The position numbers and the translations under genes were made by a program. 64,000 nt of DNA, taken from the NCBI RefSeq assembly GCF_900105985.1, contig NZ_FNUB01000005.1, positions 2,542,001 through 2,606,000 of the forward strand, in the 5' to 3' direction. Shown piece after piece: positions 18,453 through 27,599 of this stretch (the first letter of the stretch is position 1; each line of letters begins with the position of its first letter). The notes below the pieces were generated by a model. It saw nothing but the letters and a program-made list of their open reading frames with translations. It searched no databases and was not told the origin of the DNA. This stretch comes from Tenacibaculum sp. MAR_2010_89 (lineage in GTDB: Bacteria > Bacteroidota > Bacteroidia > Flavobacteriales > Flavobacteriaceae).

Positions 18453-19844
18453 TTATTTCACTTTAGAAATTTGAGCCATTAATTCGGCTTCACATACTAA
18501 TTTACCATTAGCATATGCATAAGATTGCATATGACAAATACCTCTACGTATTGGTCCTATCAATTCTGCTTTAAATGTTAAAGTATCACCTGGTAATACT
18601 TTCTGTTTAAACTTAACATTATCCATTTTCATAAAATAAGTTAAGTAGTTTTCTGGATCAGGAACCGTATTTAAAACTAATACTCCTCCACATTGAGCCA
18701 TTGCCTCAACTTGTAAAACTCCAGGCATTACCGGTGCACCAGGAAAATGTCCAACAAAGAAATTTTCATTCATTGTTACATTTTTCATCCCAACAACATG
18801 AGTGTCTGATAATTCAATAATTCTATCTATCAATAAAAATGGTGGACGATGCGGTAAAATATCCATTATTTGGTGGATATCCATTAAAGGAGGTTGATCT
18901 AAATCATATTTAGGAACATTGTTTCGCTTTTCTAACTTTATGATTTTAGCTAACTTCTTTGCAAAAAGAGTATTCACTAAATGCCCAGGCTTATTAGCTA
19001 TTACTTTTCCTTTAATACGAGTTCCAACAAGTGCTAAATCACCAATAACATCTAATAACTTATGCCTAGCTGCTTCATTTGCCCAATGCAAATTCAAATT
19101 ATCTAAAATACCATTTGACTTAACTGCTATATTATCCTTTTTAAAAGCCTTTTTTAACTTTTCCATTGTTGTATCTGATAACTCTTTATCAACATAAACA
19201 ATAGCATTGTTAAGATCTCCACCTTTAATTAAGTTGTTTTCTAATAACATTTCAATTTCATGTAAAAAACTAAATGTTCTAGCTGCTGAAATCTCTTCTT
19301 TAAAATCAGAAATTTTAGTTAATGTAGCATTTTGGGTACCTAATATCTTAGTTCCGAAATCTACCATAGTAGTTACTTGGTATTCATCAGCTGGCATTAA
19401 TATTATTTCACTACCAGATTCTTCATCTTTAAAAGATATTATATCTTTAACTACATATTCTTGTATTTCAGCATCTTGCTCAACTAATCCTGCAGTTTCT
19501 AGAGCTTCTACAAAAAATTTAGATGATCCATCCATTATTGGTGGTTCAGAAGCATTAATTTCAATAATTAAATTATCTATATCTAAACCTACTGCAGCTG
19601 CTAAAACATGTTCAGAAGTTTGAATTTGCACTCCTTTCTTCTCAAGATTAGTCCCTCTTTGAGTATTTGTAACATACTCAGCTTTTGCTTCAATTGTTGG
19701 CTTTCCTTCTAAATCAACACGAACGAATGAATATCCGTTATTTACTGGCGCTGGTTTAAAAGTCATTGTTACCTCATTACCAGTATGTAACCCTACACCC
19801 GATAATGTTATTTCATTCTTTATTGTTGTTTGTTTTTTACTCAT
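18453..19844 (-). CDS. lpxC-fabZ: LpxC-FabZ fusion: UDP-3-O-acyl-GlcNAc deacetylase / 3-hydroxyacyl-ACP dehydratase
   Basis: 463 residues, a fusion typical of Bacteroidota. Residues 1-305 are LpxC, the zinc deacetylase that commits UDP-acyl-GlcNAc to lipid A. Likely zinc ligands are His79 (TSEHVLAA), His261 and Asp265 (ARHKLLDVIGD), with catalytic His288 in NKPGHLV. Residues from about 315 are FabZ: LPHRPPFLLIDRI, then GHFPGAPVMPG with His366 and QVEAMAQ with Glu380. FabZ dehydrates 3-hydroxyacyl-ACP, so the fusion joins enzymes that compete for the same acyl pool. It overlaps lpxD by eight bases. Confidence 0.95.
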   Translation of the reverse strand: MSKKQTTIKNEITLSGVGLHTGNEVTMTFKPAPVNNGYSFVRVDLEGKPTIEAKAEYVTNTQRGTNLEKKGVQIQTSEHVLAAAVGLDIDNLIIEINASEPPIMDGSSKFFVEALETAGLVEQDAEIQEYVVKDIISFKDEESGSEIILMPADEYQVTTMVDFGTKILGTQNATLTKISDFKEEISAARTFSFLHEIEMLLENNLIKGGDLNNAIVYVDKELSDTTMEKLKKAFKKDNIAVKSNGILDNLNLHWANEAARHKLLDVIGDLALVGTRIKGKVIANKPGHLVNTLFAKKLAKIIKLEKRNNVPKYDLDQPPLMDIHQIMDILPHRPPFLLIDRIIELSDTHVVGMKNVTMNENFFVGHFPGAPVMPGVLQVEAMAQCGGVLVLNTVPDPENYLTYFMKMDNVKFKQKVLPGDTLTFKAELIGPIRRGICHMQSYAYANGKLVCEAELMAQISKVK

Positions 19845-20877
19845 TTTTGTTTTGTCGAGTATTCAACTCTTTTTCAATTTTATGAATAGTAGTTGCTATG
19901 TTTGGTAAATTTTTAAAATGTACGTAAGATTTATTATAATCTGAATAATTAAAAGCTGGGGTACCTTGAACTACGTCTCCATCTTTTAAACTTTTTCCAA
20001 TACCAGATTGTGCTTGTATTCTAACCTTATTGCCTATCGTTATATGTCCAACAATTCCAACTTGTCCTCCAATCATACAATACTCTCCAATTTTAGTAGA
20101 ACCAGCTACACCAGTTTGAGAAGCAATAACCGTATGTTTACCTATTTCAACATTATGTGCTATTTGAATTTGATTATCCAATTTAACACCTTTTCTTATA
20201 ATTGTAGAACCTAAAGTAGCTCTATCAATTGTTGAATTAGAACCAATATCAACATTATCTTCAATAATAACATTTCCTATTTGAGGAACAGCTTTATATT
20301 CACCGTTTTCATCTGGTACAAAACCAAATCCATCAGAACCAATTACACAACCTGAATGAATTTTACAATTATTTCCTATTTGGGTTTCAGAATATACTTT
20401 TACACCCGAAAATAATGTACAATTATCTCCTATAGTAACGTTATCTCCTATATAAGAATTAGGGTAGATTTTTACATTTTCTCCTATGCTTACATTTTCT
20501 CCTATATAACTATAAGCTCCAATATACTCTTTAGCACCTATTTTTGCTGAATCAGCTATTGAATGAGGGTTCTCTCTTCCTTCTTTATTATTTTTTACTT
20601 CATTATAAAATTCTAATAATTTAGAGAAAGCTTTATAAGCATCTTCAACCTTAATTAGAGTTGTGCTAATTTCTTTTTCAGGCTCAAAATTTTTATTTAC
20701 AATCGCTATACTAGCTTCAGTAGTATATAAATATGAATTATATTTAGGATTTGATAAAAAGGTTAATGAACCTGATTCACCTTCTTCAATTTTAGATAAC
20801 TTTGATACTTCGGCTTCTGGATTACCTACAATCTCTCCTTCTAAAATTTCGGCTATTTGTTTTGCTTTGAATTTCAT
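19837..20877 (-). CDS. lpxD: UDP-3-O-(3-hydroxyacyl)glucosamine N-acyltransferase
   Basis: About 346 residues from the ATG at 20877 (a TTG three codons upstream is less likely). An N-terminal uridine-binding domain (1-100) is followed by hexapeptide repeats from about 110 to 320. VIGSDGFGFVPDENGEYKAV and VDIGSNSTIDRATLGST are LpxD signatures, with the catalytic histidine in LDNQIQIAHNVEIGKH. It adds the N-linked acyl chain in lipid A synthesis. It is the first of two lpxD-type genes in the operon and closer to canonical LpxD. Confidence 0.94.
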   Translation of the reverse strand: MKFKAKQIAEILEGEIVGNPEAEVSKLSKIEEGESGSLTFLSNPKYNSYLYTTEASIAIVNKNFEPEKEISTTLIKVEDAYKAFSKLLEFYNEVKNNKEGRENPHSIADSAKIGAKEYIGAYSYIGENVSIGENVKIYPNSYIGDNVTIGDNCTLFSGVKVYSETQIGNNCKIHSGCVIGSDGFGFVPDENGEYKAVPQIGNVIIEDNVDIGSNSTIDRATLGSTIIRKGVKLDNQIQIAHNVEIGKHTVIASQTGVAGSTKIGEYCMIGGQVGIVGHITIGNKVRIQAQSGIGKSLKDGDVVQGTPAFNYSDYNKSYVHFKNLPNIATTIHKIEKELNTRQNKNE

Positions 20878-20931
20878 TAATCGCAAAAGTAATTATTTTT
20901 GTTTAATTACATCTTTTAATAACAAGATCAT

Positions 20932-22188
20932 TTAACTTTGAACAAGTATTTTAGGGTAACAAAGGTAATATTTCACCACTGGTTTGGTTAAAGCTAAAAC
21001 ATTTAATTGATCTGATGCTTTAGCAATATCTTTCAATTTCCCTTTTTTTGTGTATATTTTTATAGGTTTTTCGGTGTTGTATGCTTGATTTGAAATTTTA
21101 TTAGAAAACACAAAGTAATTAAGTGCTTCTTTATTTAAGTTAAGCCTATCATTTACTATGGTTATTGTTTCTTTTATCGACTTATCAGTAAATGGAGTTT
21201 CTTGAATTTTAATCTTGAGTAACTCTCTATTAACAATCATTTTAGATAAATTTGATAAAATAAAATCGTCATGATTTATCCATTCTTTAATAGCTGATAA
21301 AATATCATAATCATCTAATCTAGAAAATATTTTTAAAGTTTCTTTAGTAAAATTATTACTTGATATTGTATTATAAAGAAAATGTTTTAACGCTTTACTT
21401 CCAAACAATTCTACTCCATTAGATGCTAACTCTTTTGCTCTTTTTAATACATTGACTAAAATACTTTCAGCAACGATTCCTGTTTTATGTAAATATACTT
21501 GCCAATACATTAAGCGTCTGGCAATAATAAACTTTTCAACAGAATAAATCCCTTTTTCTTCTATCACTAGCTCATCATCAATTACATTCATCATAGCTAT
21601 TAACCTATCAGACGAAATATTTCCTTCAGTAACACCTGTGTAAAAACTATCTCTTTTTAAATAATCTAACCTGTCAATATCTAACTGACTTGATATTAAT
21701 TGGTATAAAAACTTTCTATGATATCTCCCTTCAAAAACTTCAATAGCCAAACTTAATTTCCCATTAAACTCTTCGTTTAATTCTCTCATAAATTTTAATG
21801 AAATTTCTTCATGAGATATTCCATTAACAATACTGTGCTCTAATGCATGAGAAAATGCTCCATGACCAATATCATGTAGCAAAATTGCTATACATAAGGC
21901 ATTCTCTTCTGCTTCAGAAATTTCAACATTTTTTGTTCTTAATACAAGAACTGCTTTTTGCATTAAATGCATGCATCCTATTGCATGATGAAAACGAGTA
22001 TGATTTGCTCCTGGGTACACCAAATTTGATAATCCCATTTGAGTAATTCTCCTTAATCGTTGAAAAAAAGGATGCTCAATAATGTCAAAAATTAACGTGT
22101 TAGGTATAGATATAAATCCATAAATTGGATCATTTAATATTTTTAATTTATTTGTTTGTGGCTTATTCAAAATAGATAATTGCTTCAA
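20932..22188 (-). CDS. HD-domain phosphohydrolase (dGTPase-like)
   Basis: 418 residues. The HD core is clear: a first histidine in TRFHHAIGCMHLM, the HD pair in ILLHDIGHGAFSHALEH, and a distal aspartate in SSQLDIDRLDYLKRD, the metal ligands of dNTP triphosphohydrolase-type HD enzymes. The N-terminal NDPIYGFISIP is typical of the family often found before lpxD in Bacteroidota. It may cleave dNTPs or another nucleotide. The spacing of 54 bases to lpxD suggests it leads the operon. Its substrate cannot be read from sequence. Confidence 0.85.
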   Translation of the reverse strand: MKQLSILNKPQTNKLKILNDPIYGFISIPNTLIFDIIEHPFFQRLRRITQMGLSNLVYPGANHTRFHHAIGCMHLMQKAVLVLRTKNVEISEAEENALCIAILLHDIGHGAFSHALEHSIVNGISHEEISLKFMRELNEEFNGKLSLAIEVFEGRYHRKFLYQLISSQLDIDRLDYLKRDSFYTGVTEGNISSDRLIAMMNVIDDELVIEEKGIYSVEKFIIARRLMYWQVYLHKTGIVAESILVNVLKRAKELASNGVELFGSKALKHFLYNTISSNNFTKETLKIFSRLDDYDILSAIKEWINHDDFILSNLSKMIVNRELLKIKIQETPFTDKSIKETITIVNDRLNLNKEALNYFVFSNKISNQAYNTEKPIKIYTKKGKLKDIAKASDQLNVLALTKPVVKYYLCYPKILVQS

Positions 22189-22277
22189 TTTTAAGCAAAA
22201 GAATTATAATTTATTAACAAAACCAAATAACCGATAGCTTTATTAACGTATTTTTAGCTTTTACAAATACAACAAAA

Positions 22278-22301
22278 CTTATATTTAGCGTTAAATATAA
22301 G
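22278..22301. promoter_or_regulatory. 24-base palindrome upstream of porX
   Basis: CTTATATTTA and TAAATATAAG flank the four bases GCGT. The palindrome ends 20 bases before the porX ATG. It could be an operator overlapping the promoter or a hairpin in the leader. Confidence 0.5.
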
Positions 22302-22321
22302 CTAACACGATAAAAAAACAT

Positions 22322-23869
22322 ATGCGAAATATAGATATACTTTGGGTTGATGATGAAATAGATTTACTAAAACCACACATTTTATTTTTAGAAAAGAAAA
22401 ATTATAAAGTAACATCGTGTACTAACGGTACAGATGCTATAGACTTAGTAAACGAAGAAAATTTTGACATTGTTTTTTTAGATGAAAATATGCCAGGAAT
22501 TACTGGTTTAGAAACTTTAGCTGCTATTAAACAAATAAACGCAAATCTTCCAGTAGTTATGATTACTAAAAGTGAAGAAGAGTATATTATGGAAGAAGCT
22601 ATAGGTTCAAAAATTGCTGATTATCTAATTAAACCCGTGAACCCTAATCAAATACTATTAAGCTTAAAAAAGAATTTAGATCATTCTCGATTAGTATCAG
22701 AAAAAACTACTTCTAGTTACCAACAAGAATTTAGGAAAATCTCTATGGATTTAGCTATGGTTAATACATATGATGACTGGACTGATTTATACAAAAAACT
22801 TGTACATTGGGAACTTGAACTTGAAAACATTAACGATACTGGAATGCTTGAAATTTTAGAATCGCAAAAAACAGAAGCTAATACTCAGTTTTTCAAATTT
22901 ATTAAGAAGAACTATCAGGATTGGTTAACTAATGATGATAAACCCACATTTTCTCACACACTTTTTAAAGATTACATTATACCTAATTTAAGTGAAGACC
23001 AAGGTGTTTTATGGGTTGTAATTGATAATCTTCGTTATGATCAATATCGAGTGTTAGAACCATTTATCAACAACTATTATAAAAAAGAAGAAGAACATTC
23101 ATACTATAGTATTTTACCAACTGCTACTCAATATGCAAGAAATGCAATATTTTCAGGTTTAATGCCTTCTGAGATGGAAAAATTACATCCTGAATTTTGG
23201 AAAAATGATACTGATGAAGGTGGTAAAAACCTATATGAATCTGACTTTTTAACATCACAAATTCAACGTTTAAACTTATCATTACAGCACGAATACTACA
23301 AAATTGTTTCTTTAAAAAGTGGTAAAGATTTAGCTGATAATTATAATGGAACTAAACAAAATGATTTGACTGTGATAGTTTATAATTTTGTAGACATGCT
23401 TTCACATGCAAAAACAGAAATGGAAGTTATAAAAGAACTTGCAGGTGACGATAAAGCTTATAGATCATTAACTGTAAGTTGGTTCAAAAATTCACCTTTA
23501 TATGAAATCATTCAAAAAGCACAAAAATTAGGACAAAAGTTAATTATTACTACTGATCATGGTACTATTAACTCTAAAACTCCTACCAAAGTAATTGGAG
23601 ATAAAAATATTAGTTCTAACTTACGTTATAAAACAGGAAGAAGCTTAAGCTATGAAGATAAAGATGTTTTTGCTGTAAAAAATCCAAAAGATATTTTTTT
23701 ACCATCTGTAGCTATAAACAGTCCTTTTATTTTCGCTAAAGAGGATTTATTTTTTGCTTATCCTAATAACTATAATCACTTTGTTAAATATTATAAAAAT
23801 ACGTATCAACATGGTGGTATCTCATTAGAAGAAATAATTATACCTTGTGGTGTTTACAATCCTAAATAA
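22322..23869 (+). CDS. porX: PorX, response regulator with PglZ-like phosphoesterase domain
   Basis: 515 residues. An N-terminal receiver domain (1-120) with Asp54 in VFLDENMPG is followed by a helical linker and an alkaline-phosphatase-superfamily PglZ domain (about 205-515). Metal and catalytic candidates are Asp235 (WVVIDNLRYD), the Thr pair in LPTATQYARN (267 and 269) and ITTDHGT. PorX is the known regulator of the type IX secretion system, acting with kinase PorY and an ECF sigma factor; its phosphoesterase domain has been reported to act on oligonucleotides. PorY is not in the window. The gene leads a short + strand run of genes. Confidence 0.92.
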   Translation: MRNIDILWVDDEIDLLKPHILFLEKKNYKVTSCTNGTDAIDLVNEENFDIVFLDENMPGITGLETLAAIKQINANLPVVMITKSEEEYIMEEAIGSKIADYLIKPVNPNQILLSLKKNLDHSRLVSEKTTSSYQQEFRKISMDLAMVNTYDDWTDLYKKLVHWELELENINDTGMLEILESQKTEANTQFFKFIKKNYQDWLTNDDKPTFSHTLFKDYIIPNLSEDQGVLWVVIDNLRYDQYRVLEPFINNYYKKEEEHSYYSILPTATQYARNAIFSGLMPSEMEKLHPEFWKNDTDEGGKNLYESDFLTSQIQRLNLSLQHEYYKIVSLKSGKDLADNYNGTKQNDLTVIVYNFVDMLSHAKTEMEVIKELAGDDKAYRSLTVSWFKNSPLYEIIQKAQKLGQKLIITTDHGTINSKTPTKVIGDKNISSNLRYKTGRSLSYEDKDVFAVKNPKDIFLPSVAINSPFIFAKEDLFFAYPNNYNHFVKYYKNTYQHGGISLEEIIIPCGVYNPK

Positions 23870-23870
23870 A

Positions 23871-24449
23871 ATGAGAAAAACATTTTTTTTTATTTTATTA
23901 TTTACTTTATGTTTAAACATTTTTTCTCAAAACCAATACGACAAACTCAGTAAAGCTGCCATGAAGTTAACTGAACAAAAAGTAACTTATGATCCTAGCT
24001 ATTTTTCAATATCTTATCCCAATGGGGATACTCCTAAAGATAAAGGTGTTTGTACAGACGTAGTTATTCGTACCTATAGAATTCTTGGTATTGATTTACA
24101 AAAAGAAATTCATCTAGATATGAAATCTAATTTTAATCTATACCCAAAAATCTGGGGATTAAGAAAAACTGACACCAACATTGACCATAGAAGGGTTCCA
24201 AATTTAATGACATTTTTTAAACGAAAGGGCACTATAAAAACAAATTCTACAAATGCTAAAGATTATCTTCCTGGAGATATTGTTTGTTGGAATTTACATG
24301 GAGGAGTTACTCATATTGGGATAGTTGTTAATAAAAAATCAAATAATAAAAAACGTTTTATGATTGTTCATAACATAGGTGCTGGCCAAATACTTGAAGA
24401 TTGCTTATTTAATTTTAAAATTATTGGTCATTATAGATATAAAAACTAA
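23871..24449 (+). CDS. DUF1287 secreted protein
   Basis: 192 residues from the ATG one base after the porX stop. The signal peptide RKTFFFILLFTLCLNIFSQ is followed by a DUF1287 domain: YPNGDTPKDKGVCTDVVIRTYR carries a cysteine, and a late THIGIVV plus IVHNIG supply histidines. This Cys-His-His layout is like NlpC/P60 cysteine peptidases, so a wall- or peptide-hydrolase role in the periplasm is plausible but unproven. Tight coupling to porX suggests shared expression. Confidence 0.8.
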   Translation: MRKTFFFILLFTLCLNIFSQNQYDKLSKAAMKLTEQKVTYDPSYFSISYPNGDTPKDKGVCTDVVIRTYRILGIDLQKEIHLDMKSNFNLYPKIWGLRKTDTNIDHRRVPNLMTFFKRKGTIKTNSTNAKDYLPGDIVCWNLHGGVTHIGIVVNKKSNNKKRFMIVHNIGAGQILEDCLFNFKIIGHYRYKN

Positions 24450-24474
24450 ATTTCTATACTCTCATAAAGTTCTT

Positions 24475-24482
24475 TATTTTTG
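24475..24482 (+). promoter_or_regulatory. -7 promoter element before tsaE
   Basis: TATTTTTG matches the Bacteroidota -7 consensus TAnnTTTG and lies only five bases before the tsaE ATG, so a transcript from it would have almost no leader. No clear -33 TTTG is seen. Confidence 0.35.
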
Positions 24483-24487
24483 TTTTT

Positions 24488-24901
24488 ATGGATAAAAATT
24501 ATTCTTTAAAAGAAATACCTTTAATAGCTGAAGAAGTTATTAAAAATTTACAAAACAAAATAGTTTTATTTCAAGGTGAAATGGGCGTTGGTAAAACTAC
24601 TTTAATCAAAGAAATTTGTAAGGTCTTAGGAGTTGAAGATGTGGCTCACTCCCCTACTTTTTCATTAGTAAATGAATATCATACTAATAATAATGGAATT
24701 GTATATCATTTTGATTTTTATAGAATTGAAACAGAAGAGGAGGCATACGATATGGGAATAGAAGATTATTTATACAGTAATCAATTGTGTTTAATTGAAT
24801 GGCCTGAAAATGTTAAAAATTTGCTACCTTTAGAAGCTACTACTATTCAACTTTCATTATTGGAAAGTGGTGAACGTAATATTCAACTAAAAACTAACTA
24901 A
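24488..24901 (+). CDS. tsaE: tRNA threonylcarbamoyladenosine biosynthesis ATPase TsaE
   Basis: 137 residues. TsaE is the ATPase that supports TsaB/TsaD in making the t6A modification next to the anticodon of ANN-reading tRNAs. Walker A is GEMGVGKTT at 30-38; HSPTFSLVNEY and HFDFYRI are family motifs and LIEWPENV is the usual C-terminal motif. Its stop overlaps the alanine dehydrogenase start by one base (TAATG). Confidence 0.94.
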   Translation: MDKNYSLKEIPLIAEEVIKNLQNKIVLFQGEMGVGKTTLIKEICKVLGVEDVAHSPTFSLVNEYHTNNNGIVYHFDFYRIETEEEAYDMGIEDYLYSNQLCLIEWPENVKNLLPLEATTIQLSLLESGERNIQLKTN

Positions 24902-26100
24902 TGAGCTCTATTTCTTCGCCTTTTACTAAAGAACAATTAATGCCACAGCCTGAAATGCTTGAAATAAAAAAGCAAAAAGGAGAACTTTTTATAGGCTTAC
25001 CTAAAGAAACTCATTTTGAAGAAAAGCGAATTAGCTTAACCCCTGATGCTGTTTCTGCATTGGTTGCTCATGGGCACAGAATTGTTGTTGAAACTGGAGC
25101 TGGAGATGGTGCTAATTATTGTGATAAAGAATATTCAGATGCTGGAGCTAAAATTTCTTATGATATTAAAGAAGTTTTTGCTTGTAATATAGTTTTAAAA
25201 GTTGAGCCACCTTCTCTTGATGAAATTAAAATGCTTAATCCACAAGCTGTTCTTATTTCTGCTTTGCAATTAAAAACTCAAGATAAAAAATACTTTGAAG
25301 CATTAGCTAAAAAAAGAATTACTGCCATTGCTTTTGACTATATAAAAGATGATCATGGTGTATACCCTATTGTAAAATCACTTAGTGAAATCGCAGGAAT
25401 TGCCTCTATGCATATTGCTGCAGAACTAATGACTACAGCTAATGGTGGAAATGGTTTATTATTAGGTAATATTGGTGGCGTTCCTCCAAGTGACGTAGTA
25501 ATTATTGGTGCTGGTACTGTTGGTGAATTTGCTGCTAAATCTGCTATTGGATTGGGGGCTAGAGTTAAAGTTTTTGACAATTCTATAACTAAATTAAGAA
25601 AACTACAAAATTGCATTAATACTCCAATTTACACCTCTACTATTCAACCTAAAACATTAGCTAAAGCATTAATGCGATGTGATGTTGCTATAGGTGCTTT
25701 AAGAGGTAAAAATAGAGCGCCAGTAGTTGTTACTGAAACTATGATTGAACAAATGAAAAAAGGTGCTGTTATTGTTGATGTAAGTATAGACAGAGGTGGT
25801 TGTTTTGAAACTTCTAAAATTACTACACATAGTAAACCTACTTTTACAGATAGTGGTGTGATACATTATTGTGTTCCTAATATACCTTCAAGGTATTCTA
25901 GAACTGCTTCTTTTTCTATAAGTAACATTTTTACTCCTTACTTACTTGAAATTGCTGAAGAAGGTGGCTTTGAACATGCTGCTCGATTTGATAAAAGCTT
26001 ACGAAATGGAATGTATTTTTACCACGGTATTTTAACAAACAAAACAGTTGCTGATTGGTTTGATTTACCATATAGAGATATTAACTTATTGTTTCTATAA
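24901..26100 (+). CDS. ald: alanine dehydrogenase
   Basis: 399 residues. It interconverts L-alanine and pyruvate with NAD. Seen are the N-terminal GLPKETHFEEKRISLTPDAV with the substrate-binding Arg/Lys, the cofactor motif VVIIGAGTVGEFAAKSAIGLGA and the catalytic-region VDVSIDRGGCFETS. The first 20 residues extend beyond the classical start, as in Bacteroidota homologues. Transhydrogenase alpha subunits are related, but no beta subunit is near and the length fits Ald. It is coupled to tsaE. Confidence 0.88.
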   Translation: MSSISSPFTKEQLMPQPEMLEIKKQKGELFIGLPKETHFEEKRISLTPDAVSALVAHGHRIVVETGAGDGANYCDKEYSDAGAKISYDIKEVFACNIVLKVEPPSLDEIKMLNPQAVLISALQLKTQDKKYFEALAKKRITAIAFDYIKDDHGVYPIVKSLSEIAGIASMHIAAELMTTANGGNGLLLGNIGGVPPSDVVIIGAGTVGEFAAKSAIGLGARVKVFDNSITKLRKLQNCINTPIYTSTIQPKTLAKALMRCDVAIGALRGKNRAPVVVTETMIEQMKKGAVIVDVSIDRGGCFETSKITTHSKPTFTDSGVIHYCVPNIPSRYSRTASFSISNIFTPYLLEIAEEGGFEHAARFDKSLRNGMYFYHGILTNKTVADWFDLPYRDINLLFL

Positions 26101-26102
26101 AT

Positions 26103-27599
26103 CTAATTATTAATATTATAACTTGGTAAATTAAATTCAAAAACACTTCCTTTATTTACATAACTATTAACAGTTATTTCTGTTTTGTGAAGTTCCATTA
26201 TTTTTTTAACGATAGCTAAACCTAAACCAATACCTTGTTCCTTATTGGTTAATGTAGCCTTCATGTGTCGATCAAAAATTAATTCTTGATCATGCTCATA
26301 AATACCTGGTCCATTATCTTTAATTTTAACTGAAACATAACCTTGCTTATTAGATAAGTATATTGTTATTTTACCATTAATTGGTGTAAACTTTATCGCA
26401 TTATCCAATATATTCTGTATTGCTCTTTCAATTAATTTGACATCTGCCATTACCGGTGGTAATGATGTTTTAACAATCATAGATATTTTTATATTCTTGT
26501 TTTTTGCTAATATCTCATATCGTTGTTTAATATCTAACATTAAATTAGTCAGGTAAAATGGCTCTAAATTTATTTCAATTTGTTTTATTTCAAGTTTAGA
26601 ATACTCAAATAGTTGATTTACTAAGTTGGATAAATAACAAGCACTCTTTTCTATTATATCCATAAACTCTTTTCTATCATTAATAGCAATACTCCCTTCT
26701 TTTATTTTTAAAGTTTCTATATACCCTCTAATAGCTGTTAAAGGAGTTCTTAAATCATGTGAAACATTAGCTATTAGTTCTTTTCTAAAACTATTTATAG
26801 ACTCTTTTTCTTTAATATTATGCGATATCGTTTGAGCCATGTTATTATATGTAACAGCTAAAACAGATAAATCAGAATTATATGGGTTGGGTATTCTACT
26901 ACACAAATCTCCCTCCTTAAACTTATTTACATGATGAATGATTGTACGTAAACTTTTAGTTAAAAACCAAATACTTAACCAACCTATGAAAACAGCAAAA
27001 ATCATAGTTAATAAAGTTGTTCTAGTACATAACTTAAAAAAATAGTCGGTAAATAGTGAATCACAAATCTGTTGAAATTTTTGACTTGCCAATATTATAT
27101 ATATATAACCTTCCTTATTATTTTTCACAAAATGAGCTGCTGAAAATATTTTTTGTTTCCCAGCTTCTCTAGGGTCATCCCCCAATATATACTGCTCTTT
27201 ATTTTGTATAAACTTTTTTACAGGTAATAAACTAATCTTCTTTAATGGCTTATTCGGATTCGTATGATCTAATACTACTGAATACAAAATTTCTCCAGAT
27301 TCATTTAGTAAATACACTTCTATAGCTCTATTAACAGCCATCATATCATGCATTATATCGCCAAATAAACTTTTATTTACAGAGCCATCATCTAAAAAAG
27401 GAGAATTCTTTTTGAACTTCTCTTCTATTAAATGATTAGCAATATTAGCATTAAGTCTTTGAGTAGTTTCGCTATAAAACTTTTTAACTGAGAAAAACGT
27501 TAAAGAAATATACACTATTCCTACAATAAAAATTAGTGTTAAAAACGTAAATCCTAATTTTAAGATTAATTTATTCGATACTGCTTTGTGATTTTTCAT
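26103..27599 (-). CDS. OmpR-type system sensor histidine kinase
   Basis: 498 residues. One membrane helix at about 12-34, a periplasmic sensor domain (35-185), a second helix (about 193-213), a HAMP-like linker, then HisKA with His281 in NVSHDLRTPLTAIRG and a complete HATPase (N-box IQNILDNAIKF, G1 KIKDNGPGIYEHD, G2 GIGLGLAIVKKIM). The gene starts inside the regulator gene (29-base overlap). It probably controls the divergent adenylation/reductase cluster. The signal is unknown. Confidence 0.9.
   Translation of the reverse strand: MKNHKAVSNKLILKLGFTFLTLIFIVGIVYISLTFFSVKKFYSETTQRLNANIANHLIEEKFKKNSPFLDDGSVNKSLFGDIMHDMMAVNRAIEVYLLNESGEILYSVVLDHTNPNKPLKKISLLPVKKFIQNKEQYILGDDPREAGKQKIFSAAHFVKNNKEGYIYIILASQKFQQICDSLFTDYFFKLCTRTTLLTMIFAVFIGWLSIWFLTKSLRTIIHHVNKFKEGDLCSRIPNPYNSDLSVLAVTYNNMAQTISHNIKEKESINSFRKELIANVSHDLRTPLTAIRGYIETLKIKEGSIAINDRKEFMDIIEKSACYLSNLVNQLFEYSKLEIKQIEINLEPFYLTNLMLDIKQRYEILAKNKNIKISMIVKTSLPPVMADVKLIERAIQNILDNAIKFTPINGKITIYLSNKQGYVSVKIKDNGPGIYEHDQELIFDRHMKATLTNKEQGIGLGLAIVKKIMELHKTEITVNSYVNKGSVFEFNLPSYNINN

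Noticed and set aside
20008-20214. Open frames on the opposite strand of the hexapeptide-repeat genes and of other long genes
   Set aside because: They are mirror frames of well-supported genes, with repetitive or non-protein-like composition.
22322-23869. PglZ domain as a sign of a BREX defence system
   Set aside because: The protein has an N-terminal receiver domain and is PorX; no other BREX gene is nearby.
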